From contig NZ_AP022583.1 of assembly GCF_010731635.1 (NCBI RefSeq), forward strand, positions 4,278,001-4,342,000: a stretch of 64,000 nt of DNA. The letters run 5' to 3'. This document shows, piece after piece, positions 50,009 through 58,923 of this stretch. A program made the position numbers and the translations under genes. Each line of letters begins with the position of its first letter. The first letter of the stretch is position 1. The notes beneath the pieces were generated by a model that saw nothing but the letters and a program-made list of their open reading frames with translations, was not told where the DNA came from and searched no databases. The stretch comes from Mycobacterium noviomagense (GTDB lineage Bacteria > Actinomycetota > Actinomycetes > Mycobacteriales > Mycobacteriaceae).

Positions 50009-50477
50009 CGACGACCTGGCGGGCTGGATCGAGAAATCGCCCCGGCTCGGCGGCGCGATCGCCGCGTTCAGCGACGCGGTGTACAACCACAGCAGGCTGC
50101 CGATGCGCACCCGCGAACTGGCGCGAATAGTGACCGCGCACAACAACGAATGCGAGGTCTGCGTCAACACCCGTGCCGCTGACGGGCCCGCGGAAGGTGT
50201 CGACGAAGAGCTCTACGAGCACGCTGTGCAGTGGCGGACCTGGCCGGGCTACAGCGAGCAGGAGCGGCTGGCAGCGGAGTTCGCGCACCGATTCGCCACC
50301 GAACACACCGTGCTGCGCGACGACGAAGAGTTCTGGGCCCGGTGCCGCGAACACTTCTCCGACGAGCTGCTGGCGGACCTGGCGTTGTCGTGTGCGCTGT
50401 GGCTGGGAATGGGACGCGTGCTGCGCACCTTGGATATCGGGCAGAGCTGCAAGCTCACGCTGCCCAGCCGCGCGTGA
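49983..50477 (+). CDS. Carboxymuconolactone decarboxylase/AhpD-like protein
   Basis: A 164-aa all-helical CMD-fold protein with the peroxidase-type motif VTAHNNECEVCVNTRAADG (CxxC near residue 57, preceded by a family block LPMRTRELARI). It probably reduces peroxides or acts on a small-molecule ring; substrate unknown. It lies between the MFS exporter (26-base overlap) and glnA3 (10-bp gap). Confidence 0.85.
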   Translation: MSRIGTFADDDLAGWIEKSPRLGGAIAAFSDAVYNHSRLPMRTRELARIVTAHNNECEVCVNTRAADGPAEGVDEELYEHAVQWRTWPGYSEQERLAAEFAHRFATEHTVLRDDEEFWARCREHFSDELLADLALSCALWLGMGRVLRTLDIGQSCKLTLPSRA

Positions 50478-50487
50478 TACGCCCGGC

Positions 50488-51828
50488 GTGACCGCCACCC
50501 CGCTTGCCGCCGCGGCGATCGCTCAACTCGAAGCAGAAGGGGTCGACGCAGTCATCGGCACCGTGGTCAATCCGGCCGGGCTCACCCACGCCAAAACTGT
50601 GCCGATCCGACGGACCAACACATTCGCCGACCCCGGGGTGGGGGCCAGCCCGGTGTGGCATGCCTTCGCCATCGACCAAACCGGCATCGCGTTCACCGAC
50701 AACATCGGCGTGGTCGGCGATCAGCGCATCCGCATCGACCTGTCGGCACTGCGCATCATTGGGGACGGATTGGCCTGGGCGCCGGGCGCATTCTTCGAGC
50801 AGGACGGCACACCGGTGCCGGCCTGCAGCCGCGGAACGCTGGCCCGCATCGAAGCCGCGCTCGAGGAAGCAGATATCAAGGCGGTGGTCGGCCACGAAAT
50901 CGAGTTCGTGTTGGTCAATGCCGACGGCAGCCGACTGCCGTCGACGCTGTGGGCGCAGTACGGCCTGGCCGGCTTGCTCGAACACGAGGCGTTCGTGCGC
51001 GACGTCACCGCTGCGGCCACCACATCTGGTGTGGGGATCGAACAGTTTCACCCCGAATACGGGGTCAACCAGTTCGAGATCTCGTTGACGCCACAAACGC
51101 CGGTCGCCGCAGCCGACCAACTGGTGCTGACCCGGATCATCGTGGGCCGCGTTGCCCGCCGCTACGGGCTGCGGGTGAGCTTGTCGCCGGCGCCGTTCGT
51201 CGACGGTCCCGGATCCGGTGCACACCAGCACTTTTCACTGGCCACATCGGACGGACCACTGTTCTCGGAGGGCACCGGCGTGCGCGGGATGACCCCAGCC
51301 GGCGAAAGTGCTGTTGCGGGGCTGCTGCGCGGATTGCCCGAGGCTCAGAGCATCCTGTGCGGGTCGATCGTGTCGGGGTTGCGTACCCGGCCCGGCAACT
51401 GGGCCGGGGCCTACGCCTGCTGGGGCACCGAAAACCGGGAAGCGGCAGTGCGGTTCGTCAGCGGTGGGCCCGCCAACCCGTACGGCGGCAACGTCGAAGT
51501 CAAGGCGATCGATGCGTCGGCGAACCCGTATTTCGCGTCGGCCGCGATCCTGGGCCTGGCGCTGGAGGGAATCCAGCAGCACGCCGAGCTGCCCACCGAA
51601 ACAACCGTAGACCCGGCAACCCCGTCCGATCGGGCAGGCATCGTCCGGCTAACCGACGACCAGGCCAAGGCTACTGCCGCACTTGATAGTTCTCGGCGAC
51701 TACGCGGCATTCTCGGCGATGCAGCGGTCGACGTGCTGGTGGCTGTGCGCCGTTTCGAGCATGAACACTACGGCGAGCTGAGTCCCGAAGAACTGACCGA
51801 AAAGTTCCGGATGTCCTGGAGCGTCTGA
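50488..51828 (+). CDS. glnA3: Glutamine synthetase-like protein GlnA3
   Basis: A 446-aa glutamine synthetase-fold ligase, orthologue of Rv1878 (450 aa). GTG start at 50488 (VTATPLAAAAIAQLEAEGVD). Metal/ATP blocks include GHEIEFVLVNADG, EQFHPEYGVNQFEISL, GPGSGAHQHFSL (the NGSGxHxH equivalent) and RVSLSPAPF. The C-terminal ATP-adenylylation Tyr loop is not evident. Streptomyces GlnA3 is a gamma-glutamylpolyamine synthetase rather than an ammonia-assimilating enzyme, so an amine substrate is plausible. The next gene encodes an amidohydrolase two bases after its stop. Confidence 0.93.
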   Translation: MTATPLAAAAIAQLEAEGVDAVIGTVVNPAGLTHAKTVPIRRTNTFADPGVGASPVWHAFAIDQTGIAFTDNIGVVGDQRIRIDLSALRIIGDGLAWAPGAFFEQDGTPVPACSRGTLARIEAALEEADIKAVVGHEIEFVLVNADGSRLPSTLWAQYGLAGLLEHEAFVRDVTAAATTSGVGIEQFHPEYGVNQFEISLTPQTPVAAADQLVLTRIIVGRVARRYGLRVSLSPAPFVDGPGSGAHQHFSLATSDGPLFSEGTGVRGMTPAGESAVAGLLRGLPEAQSILCGSIVSGLRTRPGNWAGAYACWGTENREAAVRFVSGGPANPYGGNVEVKAIDASANPYFASAAILGLALEGIQQHAELPTETTVDPATPSDRAGIVRLTDDQAKATAALDSSRRLRGILGDAAVDVLVAVRRFEHEHYGELSPEELTEKFRMSWSV

Positions 51829-51830
51829 GC

Positions 51831-52937
51831 GTGCCGACGGCTACCGTGTTAGCGCAACACATCGCCGACGCGCCGCTGATCGATCAGCATGTCCACGGTT
51901 GCTGGCTGAGCGCGGGAGACCGCCAACGGTTCGAAAACGCGCTCAACGAGGCCAATACCGAACCGATCACCCACTCGGGATTCGACTCGCAACTCGGGTT
52001 CGCCGTGCGTGCACATTGCGCCCCGCTGTTAGGGCTTCCGAAACACGTTGATGCCGAAACCTATTGGGAACGTCGCAGCGAGCACACCGAGACCGAGCTG
52101 GCCCGCCTTTTCCTGCGCGAAGCCAACGTCACCGACTGGCTGGTGGACACCGGCTTGGCCGACGGCGTCACCGACGTCCAGGGATTCGCCGAGCTCTCCG
52201 GTGGGCGCGCACATGAGGTGGTCCGTCTCGAGCAGGTGGCCGAGCAGGCCGCACAGGCATCCGGCGACTACGCGTCGGCGTTCGAAGAGATTCTGCACCG
52301 ACGCGCCGCCACGGCGGTCGGCACCAAATCGATCCTGGCCTACCGGGGCGGCTTCGATGGCGATCTCAGCGAGCCGTCCGCGCAGCAGGTCGCGGGGGCC
52401 GCCGCAACTTGGCGCGACAGCGGCGGGGTGCGGCTGCAAGACTGGGTCTTGCTGCGTTTCGGCCTACACCACGCGCTGCGGCTGGGCAAACCGCTGCAAT
52501 TTCACGTCGGGCTCGGTGACCGCGACTGCGACCTGCACAAAACCAACCCGCTGTATCTACTCGACTTTTTGCGGCAGTCCGGGGATACCCCGATCGTGCT
52601 GCTGCACTGCTACCCCTACGAGCGCGAAGCCGGCTATCTGGCACAGGCCTTCAACAACGTCTACCTCGACGGTGGGTTGAGCATCAACTTCCTGGGAGCG
52701 CGGGGACCCGCGTTCATCGCCCGGCTGCTGGAACTGGCACCTTTCGACAAAATCGTGTACTCCTCGGACGGCTTCGGCCCGGCCGAGCTGCACTTCCTCG
52801 GTGCGACCTTGTGGCGCAAGGGCATTGGCCGCACGCTGCAGGAGTTCGTCGACGCTGGAGACTGGAGCGAGGCCGACGCCACCCGAGTCGTCGACCTGAT
52901 CGCCCGCGATACCGCGGCGCGCATCTACCGCGTTTGA
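51831..52937 (+). CDS. FluG-type amidohydrolase (Rv1879-like)
   Basis: A 368-aa metal-dependent hydrolase of the amidohydrolase_2 group. The metal motif is LIDQHVHGCWLSAGDRQRFE (HxH near residue 20); further His are in PLQFHVGLGDRDCDLHKTNP and IVLLHCYPYEREAGYLAQAF, and the C-terminal Asp is in IVYSSDGFGPAELHFLGA. The GTG start is two bases after the glnA3 stop, so the two proteins are made together. In fungal FluG and plant nodulin/GS-like proteins these same two domains are fused in one chain. Confidence 0.88.
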   Translation: MPTATVLAQHIADAPLIDQHVHGCWLSAGDRQRFENALNEANTEPITHSGFDSQLGFAVRAHCAPLLGLPKHVDAETYWERRSEHTETELARLFLREANVTDWLVDTGLADGVTDVQGFAELSGGRAHEVVRLEQVAEQAAQASGDYASAFEEILHRRAATAVGTKSILAYRGGFDGDLSEPSAQQVAGAAATWRDSGGVRLQDWVLLRFGLHHALRLGKPLQFHVGLGDRDCDLHKTNPLYLLDFLRQSGDTPIVLLHCYPYEREAGYLAQAFNNVYLDGGLSINFLGARGPAFIARLLELAPFDKIVYSSDGFGPAELHFLGATLWRKGIGRTLQEFVDAGDWSEADATRVVDLIARDTAARIYRV

Positions 52938-52968
52938 CGCCAGGTGGCATCGGGGTATACGGGCGGCT

Positions 52969-53802
52969 ATGGCGACCGTGGGCGGCATCTTGGACTGGGC
53001 CCGTAAACAAGTCGCGTCGCGGGTCCCAAAGGCGGACCTCGACCAGCGGGATCCCGACTACATCCGCGATCAGCTGCCCGGAACGTGGCTGCTCGCGTCG
53101 CTGTACTTCAGGGCCGACGTGCGCGGGCTGGATCGCATTCCCGCCGAGGGACCGGTGCTGCTGGTCGGCAACCACAGCGGCGGCAACGTGCCACCCGATA
53201 CGTTTGTGTTCACGCTCGCGTTCTGCTCGTATTTCGGGGTCGAGCGGCCCTTCTACCAATTGGCGCACAACCTCGTCGTCTCAGCCCCGCCGTTGGGGTG
53301 GCTGCGCAAGTTCGGCACGGTAGCCGCCAGCCACGAAAACGCCCGCCTGGCATTGGAATCCGGTGCCGCGCTGCTTGTCTATCCCGGTGGCGACTACGAA
53401 GTCTTCCGGGCGTCGTGGGAGCGTCACAAGGTCGATTTCGGCGGGCGCATGGGCTATGTGCGACTGGCCCGGGAAGCCGGTGTGCCGATCGTGCCCGTCG
53501 CCAGCGTCGGCGGCCAGGAAAGCGCACTGTTCATCTCCCGCGGACAGTGGCTGGCCAAGCTGCTGATGACCGACAAGACGCTGCGGCTAAAAAGCGTTCC
53601 GATATCGCTGGCGCTGCCGTGGGGGCTCAATATCAGCGACCTGGCCGGCCACATTCCGCTGCCCGCCAAGATCGCGATCGAGGTGCAGGAACCCATCGAA
53701 GTAGACGGCGATGACCGCGCGGTGCACGACAAGGTGCTGGGCAGCCTGCAGGCCGGCGTCGACCGGCTGGCCGCCCAACGTCGATTCCCGGTGATCGGCT
53801 GA
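52969..53802 (+). CDS. PlsC-like/MGAT-like acyltransferase
   Basis: A 277-aa membrane-associated acyltransferase. The catalytic motif is VGNHSGGNVPPDTFVFTLAF: NHSGG with an Asp eight residues after His, the spacing of the LPLAT_MGAT-like branch rather than the usual HX4D. Downstream blocks LLVYPGGDYEVFRASWERHK and VPIVPVASVGGQESALFI are standard. It probably transfers an acyl chain to glycerolipids. The stop overlaps the ATG of the SRPBCC gene, suggesting coupled function on lipids. Confidence 0.86.
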   Translation: MATVGGILDWARKQVASRVPKADLDQRDPDYIRDQLPGTWLLASLYFRADVRGLDRIPAEGPVLLVGNHSGGNVPPDTFVFTLAFCSYFGVERPFYQLAHNLVVSAPPLGWLRKFGTVAASHENARLALESGAALLVYPGGDYEVFRASWERHKVDFGGRMGYVRLAREAGVPIVPVASVGGQESALFISRGQWLAKLLMTDKTLRLKSVPISLALPWGLNISDLAGHIPLPAKIAIEVQEPIEVDGDDRAVHDKVLGSLQAGVDRLAAQRRFPVIG

Positions 53803-54242
53803 TGCGCGTCGAACGCCGCTGCGTGATCGACGCCGACCAAGACGCGGTGTGGAAGGTGGTTGGCGACCCTGACCGCTACCCCGAATTCATGACCAGCCTC
53901 GAACGCTGGGAGGCTGCCAACGAGCGGCCCCCGGGCGTGGGGGCCCGCTACATGGTGCACTGGAAGATCGGCTCGGTGCCGGTCGGCGGTCTGATCGAGG
54001 TGGTCGAGTTCGACGACGCCCGCGACCTGGCTTGGGTCGGCATCACTGGCATCAGCATGCGCGGCCGCATCCGGCTGCGGGATGGCGGGGAGAACCGAAC
54101 GAAGGTCACCTTCCGGCTGTCGTATCAGGCGCCCGGCGGACTCCTGGGCTACATCGCGGACCGGGTCGCGGTGCGTCAGGTCGGCCGCAACCTGACGCAG
54201 ACGCTGAAGCGGCTCAAGGAGCTTGTCGAGTCCGAGCGCTGA
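53802..54242 (+). CDS. SRPBCC-family lipid/small-molecule-binding protein
   Basis: A 146-aa START/SRPBCC-fold protein (polyketide cyclase/ligand-binding type). MRVERRCVIDADQDAVWKVV and DPDRYPEFMTSLERWEAAN are typical opening blocks, and the long C-terminal helix is VRQVGRNLTQTLKRLKELVE. The ATG overlaps the acyltransferase stop by one base. Ligand unknown; a role in lipid handling is suggested by its neighbour. Confidence 0.8.
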   Translation: MRVERRCVIDADQDAVWKVVGDPDRYPEFMTSLERWEAANERPPGVGARYMVHWKIGSVPVGGLIEVVEFDDARDLAWVGITGISMRGRIRLRDGGENRTKVTFRLSYQAPGGLLGYIADRVAVRQVGRNLTQTLKRLKELVESER

Positions 54243-54249
54243 CCGCCGC

Positions 54250-54714
54250 TCAGATCAGCCCGGTCGCGTCGAACACCCATGACGTGTCGGCGTTGGCCAG
54301 GTCCTCCATCCACGACTGCGGCGCGTGGTTCGCGATCGCGCTGAAATCCCAGTAGTCCTTCCACAACGTCACCGCGCCGTCAACGACTTTGTGCACCGAA
54401 ACGAACGGCAGCACAGCGGTTTCGCCGCTGTCCCACCGCCAGGTTTCGGAGTGCTCGTAGATCGCGTCGGAGCCGTTGCACACCAGCAGACCGTCGTGGT
54501 TCTCATATCCGGCCAGCGGCTCGAGGCCGACCTTGAGCCGCTTGACGATGTCGTCGGGACCGCGCGCGGCCAAAGCCGGACCGACCGGCATGTCGACGTA
54601 GATACAGTCCGCCGACAGAAATGTTTTGACGGCGTCCCAATCCCGCCGCGACAGCGCCCGCCACAGCCCTAGAACAGCATCTGTCACGCCATCGTCATTC
54701 GGCATGGGCCACAT
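54250..54714 (-). CDS. Limonene-1,2-epoxide hydrolase-like/SnoaL-fold protein
   Basis: A 154-aa NTF2-like protein. The pattern ALSRRDWDAVKTFLSADCIY, VDMPVGPALAARGPDDIVKR and TLWKDYWDFSAIANHAP resembles the limonene epoxide hydrolase branch, in which Asp-Arg-Asp residues activate water. Start ambiguous: ATG at 54714 (MWPMPND) or 54705, neither with a strong Shine-Dalgarno. Its end lies 7 bp from the convergent SRPBCC stop. Substrate unknown. Confidence 0.72.
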   Translation of the reverse strand: MWPMPNDDGVTDAVLGLWRALSRRDWDAVKTFLSADCIYVDMPVGPALAARGPDDIVKRLKVGLEPLAGYENHDGLLVCNGSDAIYEHSETWRWDSGETAVLPFVSVHKVVDGAVTLWKDYWDFSAIANHAPQSWMEDLANADTSWVFDATGLI

Positions 54715-54806
54715 AGAACCCGGTCGCTGGAGGGGTGTCAAACACCCGGTGTTATGCCCATGGCGAACCGAGGCATACCGCACGCGGGCGCAGCGCTGAG
54801 GTGGTT

Positions 54807-55742
54807 ATGCCTGGCGAGTGCCCTGACGCCGACGCCCTCGACGCGTACTCCACCGTGGTGACGAAGGTGGCGCACATCGTGTTGCCCAGCGTCGCCAGCC
54901 TGGCGGTGCGCTCACGGCGGGGCGAGGGCAGTGGGAGCGCAAGCGTCATCACCTCCGACGGCTACCTGCTGACCAGCGCCCACGTGGTGGGCAGTGCCCG
55001 CTTCGCCGATGCGACGTTCACCGACGGCGCCACGGTGAACGCGGATGTCGTGGGCCGCGACGTGCTTTCCGACTTGGCGGTGCTCAAAGCACGGGGTGAC
55101 GCTCCGGCGCCGGTCGCCATGGGCCGCGCCGAGGATCTTCAGGTTGGGCAGCTGGTGGTAGCGGTCGGTAACCCGCTGGGCCTGGCGGGCAGTGTGACCG
55201 CGGGCATCGTCTCGGGGCTGGGACGCTCGCTGCCTACCCGCGCGGGCCGCGTGGTCGACGAGGTGATCCAGACCGATGCCGCGCTCAACCCCGGCAACAG
55301 CGGCGGCGTACTCGCCGACGGGCGGGGACGGATGGTCGGAGTCAGCACGGCCGTCGCAGGCGTAGGCCTCGGACTGGCTGTGCCGATCAACGAGTCCACC
55401 CACCAGATCATCGCGGCCCTGATGCACACCGGCCGGGTGCGGCGCGCGTGGCTGGGTATCGCGGGCGCACACATCCCGGTGCCGCCCGCCGTGGCCGCCA
55501 AACTGGGAACAACGCATGGGCTGCAGCTGGCCAGCGTGGCCCCGGGCAGCCCGGCCGCTCAAGCCGGGTTGCGCCGCGGCGACATCGTCGTCAGTGTCGA
55601 CGGCCGAAATGTGGTGACAGCCACCGCTATTCAGCGGCTCATGGTCGAGGACGCCATCGAGCGCCGCATCGAGATGACGGTGTGGCGCAACGGCGCGCTG
55701 GTCGATGTTTTCGTGGTGCCGCGTGAACTCGCCGAGCACTGA
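54807..55742 (+). CDS. HtrA-like serine protease with PDZ domain, no membrane anchor
   Basis: A 311-aa trypsin-fold protease followed by a PDZ domain. The triad is visible: LLTSAHVVGSARFADATF (His), VVGRDVLSDLAVLKARGD (Asp) and DAALNPGNSGGVLADGRG (Ser, near residue 170). The PDZ domain spans about residues 215-305 (LASVAPGSPAAQAGLRRGDI). Unlike PepD/HtrA of Mtb, no transmembrane helix or signal peptide precedes the protease, so it may be cytoplasmic. Start MPGECPDADALDAYSTVVTK at 54807; further upstream is less likely. Its TGA abuts the stop of convergent cyp140 (TGATCA). Confidence 0.87.
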   Translation: MPGECPDADALDAYSTVVTKVAHIVLPSVASLAVRSRRGEGSGSASVITSDGYLLTSAHVVGSARFADATFTDGATVNADVVGRDVLSDLAVLKARGDAPAPVAMGRAEDLQVGQLVVAVGNPLGLAGSVTAGIVSGLGRSLPTRAGRVVDEVIQTDAALNPGNSGGVLADGRGRMVGVSTAVAGVGLGLAVPINESTHQIIAALMHTGRVRRAWLGIAGAHIPVPPAVAAKLGTTHGLQLASVAPGSPAAQAGLRRGDIVVSVDGRNVVTATAIQRLMVEDAIERRIEMTVWRNGALVDVFVVPRELAEH

Positions 55743-57062
55743 TCAGTCGGCGGTGGCCAGTGACCTCGCCGGGCCTAGCGCGACCGGCAACGTCGACCAG
55801 CCGCGCAGCACCCGCGTATCGCGCCGGCTGCCTGCGCCCGCCGACCGCACCTCGGGGAAGCGGTCGAAAAATGTTTGCAGCCCGACTTCGCCCTCGGCGC
55901 GGGCCAACGCGGCCCCCAGGCAGAAGTGCCGGCCACCGGAGAACGCCAGATGCCGGTTGGCGTTAGGCCGTTCGATGTCGAAGCGATGTGGATCGGCGAA
56001 CACGGCGGGGTCGCGATTGGCCGCAGCCAGATAGACCACCACCATCTTGCCGCGTTCGATTTCGGTACCCGCCAATTCGGTGTCGGTGCGGGCCACGCGC
56101 GCGGTCAGCTGAACAGGCGAGTCCAGTCGCAGGATCTCCTCGACCGCATTCGGCCACAACTGCGGGCGCTCACGCAGCGTGCGCAGATGTTCGGGGGTAT
56201 CCAGCAGCATCCGAATCCCGTTGCCCAGCAGGTTAACTGTCGTCTCGAACCCGGCAGCCAGCACCAGACCCGCAATCCCTTGCAGCTCCGTTTCCGTCAA
56301 ATGTGTTTCGGCGTCTCCGCTTTCGGCCATCCGGATGAGCTGGCTCATCAGGTCATCGCCGGGCGCGCGCCGCAACTCGCGAAGGTGGCCGGCCAGCCAG
56401 ACGTTGAATCCCGCAATGCCGCGCTGCACCTGCTGGTATTGCCGCCAGGGCAATCCGATGTCCAGGCTGGGCGCCGCCAGCTCACCGAACTGCAGGATGT
56501 GCCCCCGGTCGCTGTCCGGCACGCCGAGGATGTCGCTGATGACCGCGACCGGAAGTTGCGAGCAGTACCGCTCGACGATGTCGACGACACCCCGCTCGCC
56601 GGCAAGCTCGTCGAGCAGAGCCGTCGCTGTCTGCTCGACGCGATCGCGCAGCGCCGCGACCGCCCTGGGCGTGAACACCGACGACACCGTCTTGCGATAG
56701 CGGGTGTGTTCGGGCGGCTCCACCGACAGCAGAGACGGCGGCCGCAGCGGATGCAGCATGTCGTCGCGGACGCGGGACTCCAGCCTGCGCAGCGGCGCCG
56801 GCAGATTCGACCCCATCGAGAGGACGCGGAAGTCCTCCGACCGCAGCACTTCATGCGCGACGGCGTGGTCTAGCGCGAGGTAGCTGATGCGGCCACGCAC
56901 CACGGGACCGTGCCGCCGAAGCCCTTCATAGAAGGGCACCGGATCAGCCTTGACCGCCGGATCGGCGATCAACCGGCCCTGCGGATCGCCGCGCTTGGCG
57001 CCCAGCCATGCGACGCTGCGGATGAAGCCATGCAGCGCCAGCCAATGCAATCTCTGCCTCAA
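55743..57062 (-). CDS. cyp140: Cytochrome P450 of the CYP140 family
   Basis: A 439-aa P450, matching Mtb Cyp140 (Rv1880c, 438 aa). The haem-binding loop is HLAFSGGRHFCLGAALARAE with the axial Cys near residue 383. The I-helix oxygen-activation segment is GLVLAAGFETTVNLLGNGIR, and the ExxR motif is present at TLRERPQLW-type region before LDSPVQLTARVARTD. Its substrate is unknown. No ferredoxin gene is adjacent; the reductase at 25.6 kb is one possible partner by family only. Confidence 0.93.
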   Translation of the reverse strand: MRQRLHWLALHGFIRSVAWLGAKRGDPQGRLIADPAVKADPVPFYEGLRRHGPVVRGRISYLALDHAVAHEVLRSEDFRVLSMGSNLPAPLRRLESRVRDDMLHPLRPPSLLSVEPPEHTRYRKTVSSVFTPRAVAALRDRVEQTATALLDELAGERGVVDIVERYCSQLPVAVISDILGVPDSDRGHILQFGELAAPSLDIGLPWRQYQQVQRGIAGFNVWLAGHLRELRRAPGDDLMSQLIRMAESGDAETHLTETELQGIAGLVLAAGFETTVNLLGNGIRMLLDTPEHLRTLRERPQLWPNAVEEILRLDSPVQLTARVARTDTELAGTEIERGKMVVVYLAAANRDPAVFADPHRFDIERPNANRHLAFSGGRHFCLGAALARAEGEVGLQTFFDRFPEVRSAGAGSRRDTRVLRGWSTLPVALGPARSLATAD

Positions 57063-57135
57063 CGCATCTCCGTTGCTTGGTGGTTACGGAGTGGTACCAG
57101 GCCAAGCCTATCGGCTCAGCGACGATTGCAATTGT

Positions 57136-57554
57136 TCAGCAATCGGCTGTGATCTTGAAGTCTGTGGTAATGACCTTGTTGGGATGGGCGCTGTTGATGC
57201 CGTACGCGATGCCTGTGACAGTCAGCGTGTTGTGAGCTAGGTGAGCGGCGGCGTCACCTACCCCGCCTTGCCAGAAGCTGTCCGCGAACCCGTCGAAATC
57301 GGAGATCTTCACCCATTTGGGGATGGCCCGGTTACCGCGCAACAGCACGACCGCCTCGACATTGCCTGGGCGCCCGGCGATGTCGACGGTCCAAAACGAC
57401 TGCAGTTGACTGCACCTCGGGGCGCGGGTGGTGTGCGCACTGCCCCCCACCGTCACCCGCGCGGCCTTGTGGGACACACACTTTGCGACTGCGAGCATCC
57501 GCAGACGGCAGCGGCGATGACCACCGCGGACATCACGATTGCGCGATGCTGCAC
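57136..57554 (-). pseudogene. lppE: LppE lipoprotein, frameshifted at a TG repeat (Rv1881c-like)
   Basis: A gene split between two frames. Frame 1 starts GTG at 57554 after GGAGG and encodes a lipoprotein signal, MQHRAIVMSAVVIAAAVCGC, then SQSQSV; it stops early in CPTRPRG. Frame 2 carries the body, SHKAARVTVGGSAHTTRAPR to the end VITTDFKITADC, which matches Mtb LppE after its lipobox. Joining them needs removal of two bases at 57474-57481, a TG dinucleotide run (GTGTGTGT on the coding strand). A caller that ignores this would give an unlipidated 146-aa protein starting at 57576. Mutation, phase variation or a sequencing error are all possible. Confidence 0.8.
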
Positions 57555-57586
57555 TAACCCACACCTCCATCTGCATGCTGGGTGCC

Positions 57587-58420
57587 CTACTCCTCGTTGG
57601 CGATCGCGGCGGAAATCGACTTTATGAGGCGACCACGGACGAACTCAGGGCTCAGGCCTTTGAGACGATCGACCCAGCGAATGCTTTTCGGCACATACCA
57701 GTGCAACCGGGTCGGATGATGGTAGGCCTGCCACGCCACCTGAGCCACGCTGCTGGCAGGCATCAAACGGAGCATGCCCTTCTTGGGGGCGGTGGCGCGA
57801 ATCTCCTCTGCCGATCGCATCCGCACACCCTTCTGGGAATGGTTCGGCGTCGACGTGAGGATCGCGGTGTCAATCAGACCGGGTAGCACGTCGGCCACCC
57901 GCACTCCGTGGCGGCGCCATTCCACGCTCAGCGCTTCGGTCAGCCCTTTCACCGCATGCTTGGTCGCCGAGTACACCGCGAGCTGCGGCACACCGTAGGT
58001 GGCCGCCGACGACGACGTCGAGAACAGCAAGCTTCCCGAAGATTTCTTGAGATAGCGCAGCGCCGCGTAGGCGCCGGTCAGCACGGCCGTGAAGTTCACC
58101 TCGACGACGCGCATGGCGGCCTCGTAGGGCACATCCTCGAACCAGCCGGATGCGCCGATGCCGGCGTTGTTCCACATCATGTCCAGGCCGTTACCCGGAT
58201 TGCCCGCACAGAAATCGGCGAGCGCCTGCTCCAACTCCGCCTTGTCGGTGACGTCCACGGGGCGGGTCCAGAGGCGCTCGTCGCCAAGCTGCTGACTCAG
58301 CAAAGCAAGGCCGTCGGGATTGCGGTCGACCGCACCGACTCGCCACCCCTTGGCGTGAAACAACTTCACGCCTTCGCGGCCCATCCCGCTGGCAGCCCCG
58401 GTGATGAAGACCGATTTCAC
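57587..58420 (-). CDS. Short-chain dehydrogenase/reductase (Rv1882c-like)
   Basis: A 277-aa classical SDR, the same length as Rv1882c. Cofactor loop FITGAASGMGREGVKLFHAK, NNAG-type motif MWNNAGIGASGWFEDVPYEA, and the catalytic YSATKHAVKGLTEALSVEW (YxxxK near residue 155) are all present. The GTG start at 58420 overlaps the stop of the upstream SRPBCC gene by four bases (GTGA), showing coupling. Substrate unknown. Confidence 0.92.
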   Translation of the reverse strand: MKSVFITGAASGMGREGVKLFHAKGWRVGAVDRNPDGLALLSQQLGDERLWTRPVDVTDKAELEQALADFCAGNPGNGLDMMWNNAGIGASGWFEDVPYEAAMRVVEVNFTAVLTGAYAALRYLKKSSGSLLFSTSSSAATYGVPQLAVYSATKHAVKGLTEALSVEWRRHGVRVADVLPGLIDTAILTSTPNHSQKGVRMRSAEEIRATAPKKGMLRLMPASSVAQVAWQAYHHPTRLHWYVPKSIRWVDRLKGLSPEFVRGRLIKSISAAIANEE

Positions 58421-58884
58421 GCCTCGACGACATCCTTGATGCGGTGCAGGGTCTTGCTCATGTCGCGGAGGTTGCGGCGTTGACGCAGCCAACCACCGAA
58501 AGCCCAGTAGTAAAGGTTGGTCAGCGGCGATGAACTGAGCCGAAATGATTCGGTCACGTCAGTGCCGCCGTCGCGGGGCGTCAACTCGTAGTGCCAGTGG
58601 TTCACCGGTCGGTCGCCGACCAGCACGTCGAAGCCGAACTCGCGGCCGGGTTCACACGCGGTCACCTGGCACGTCGTCCAATACACCGGCCCAATTTCGT
58701 TACGCCGGACGTGGCCGCGGAAACGTGCCCCGACTGCGGGGCCGGTCGCGCCGTCGACCCATTCCGCCTCAAAAGTCTCCGGCGAGAATCGCCCTGTATT
58801 GCGCACATCCGAAATCAGGTTCCAGATCTTGTCCGGGGGAGCTGCCATATGAACGGTCACCGAGCCTTGCATGGGCTGATCCAA
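58417..58884 (-). CDS. SRPBCC-family protein (Rv1883c-like)
   Basis: A 155-aa START/SRPBCC-fold protein. MQGSVTVHMAAPPDKIWNLI and SDVRNTGRFSPETFEAEWVD are typical strands, GHVRRNEIGPVYWTTCQVTA follows. A second ATG four codons in (58872) is an equally possible start. Orthologue by order of Rv1883c, coupled by a 4-base overlap to the SDR gene. Ligand unknown. Confidence 0.85.
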   Translation of the reverse strand: MDQPMQGSVTVHMAAPPDKIWNLISDVRNTGRFSPETFEAEWVDGATGPAVGARFRGHVRRNEIGPVYWTTCQVTACEPGREFGFDVLVGDRPVNHWHYELTPRDGGTDVTESFRLSSSPLTNLYYWAFGGWLRQRRNLRDMSKTLHRIKDVVEA

Positions 58885-58923
58885 GCACGTTCGGCCAGGA
58901 CCAGCGGCGGGAAACGGTGAGAT

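Noticed and set aside
57136..57576. lppE as an intact 146-aa cytoplasmic protein starting MQMEVW
   Set aside because: The first ~34 residues have no family match, while a proper signal peptide with its own GGAGG site lies in another frame; the frameshift explanation is better.
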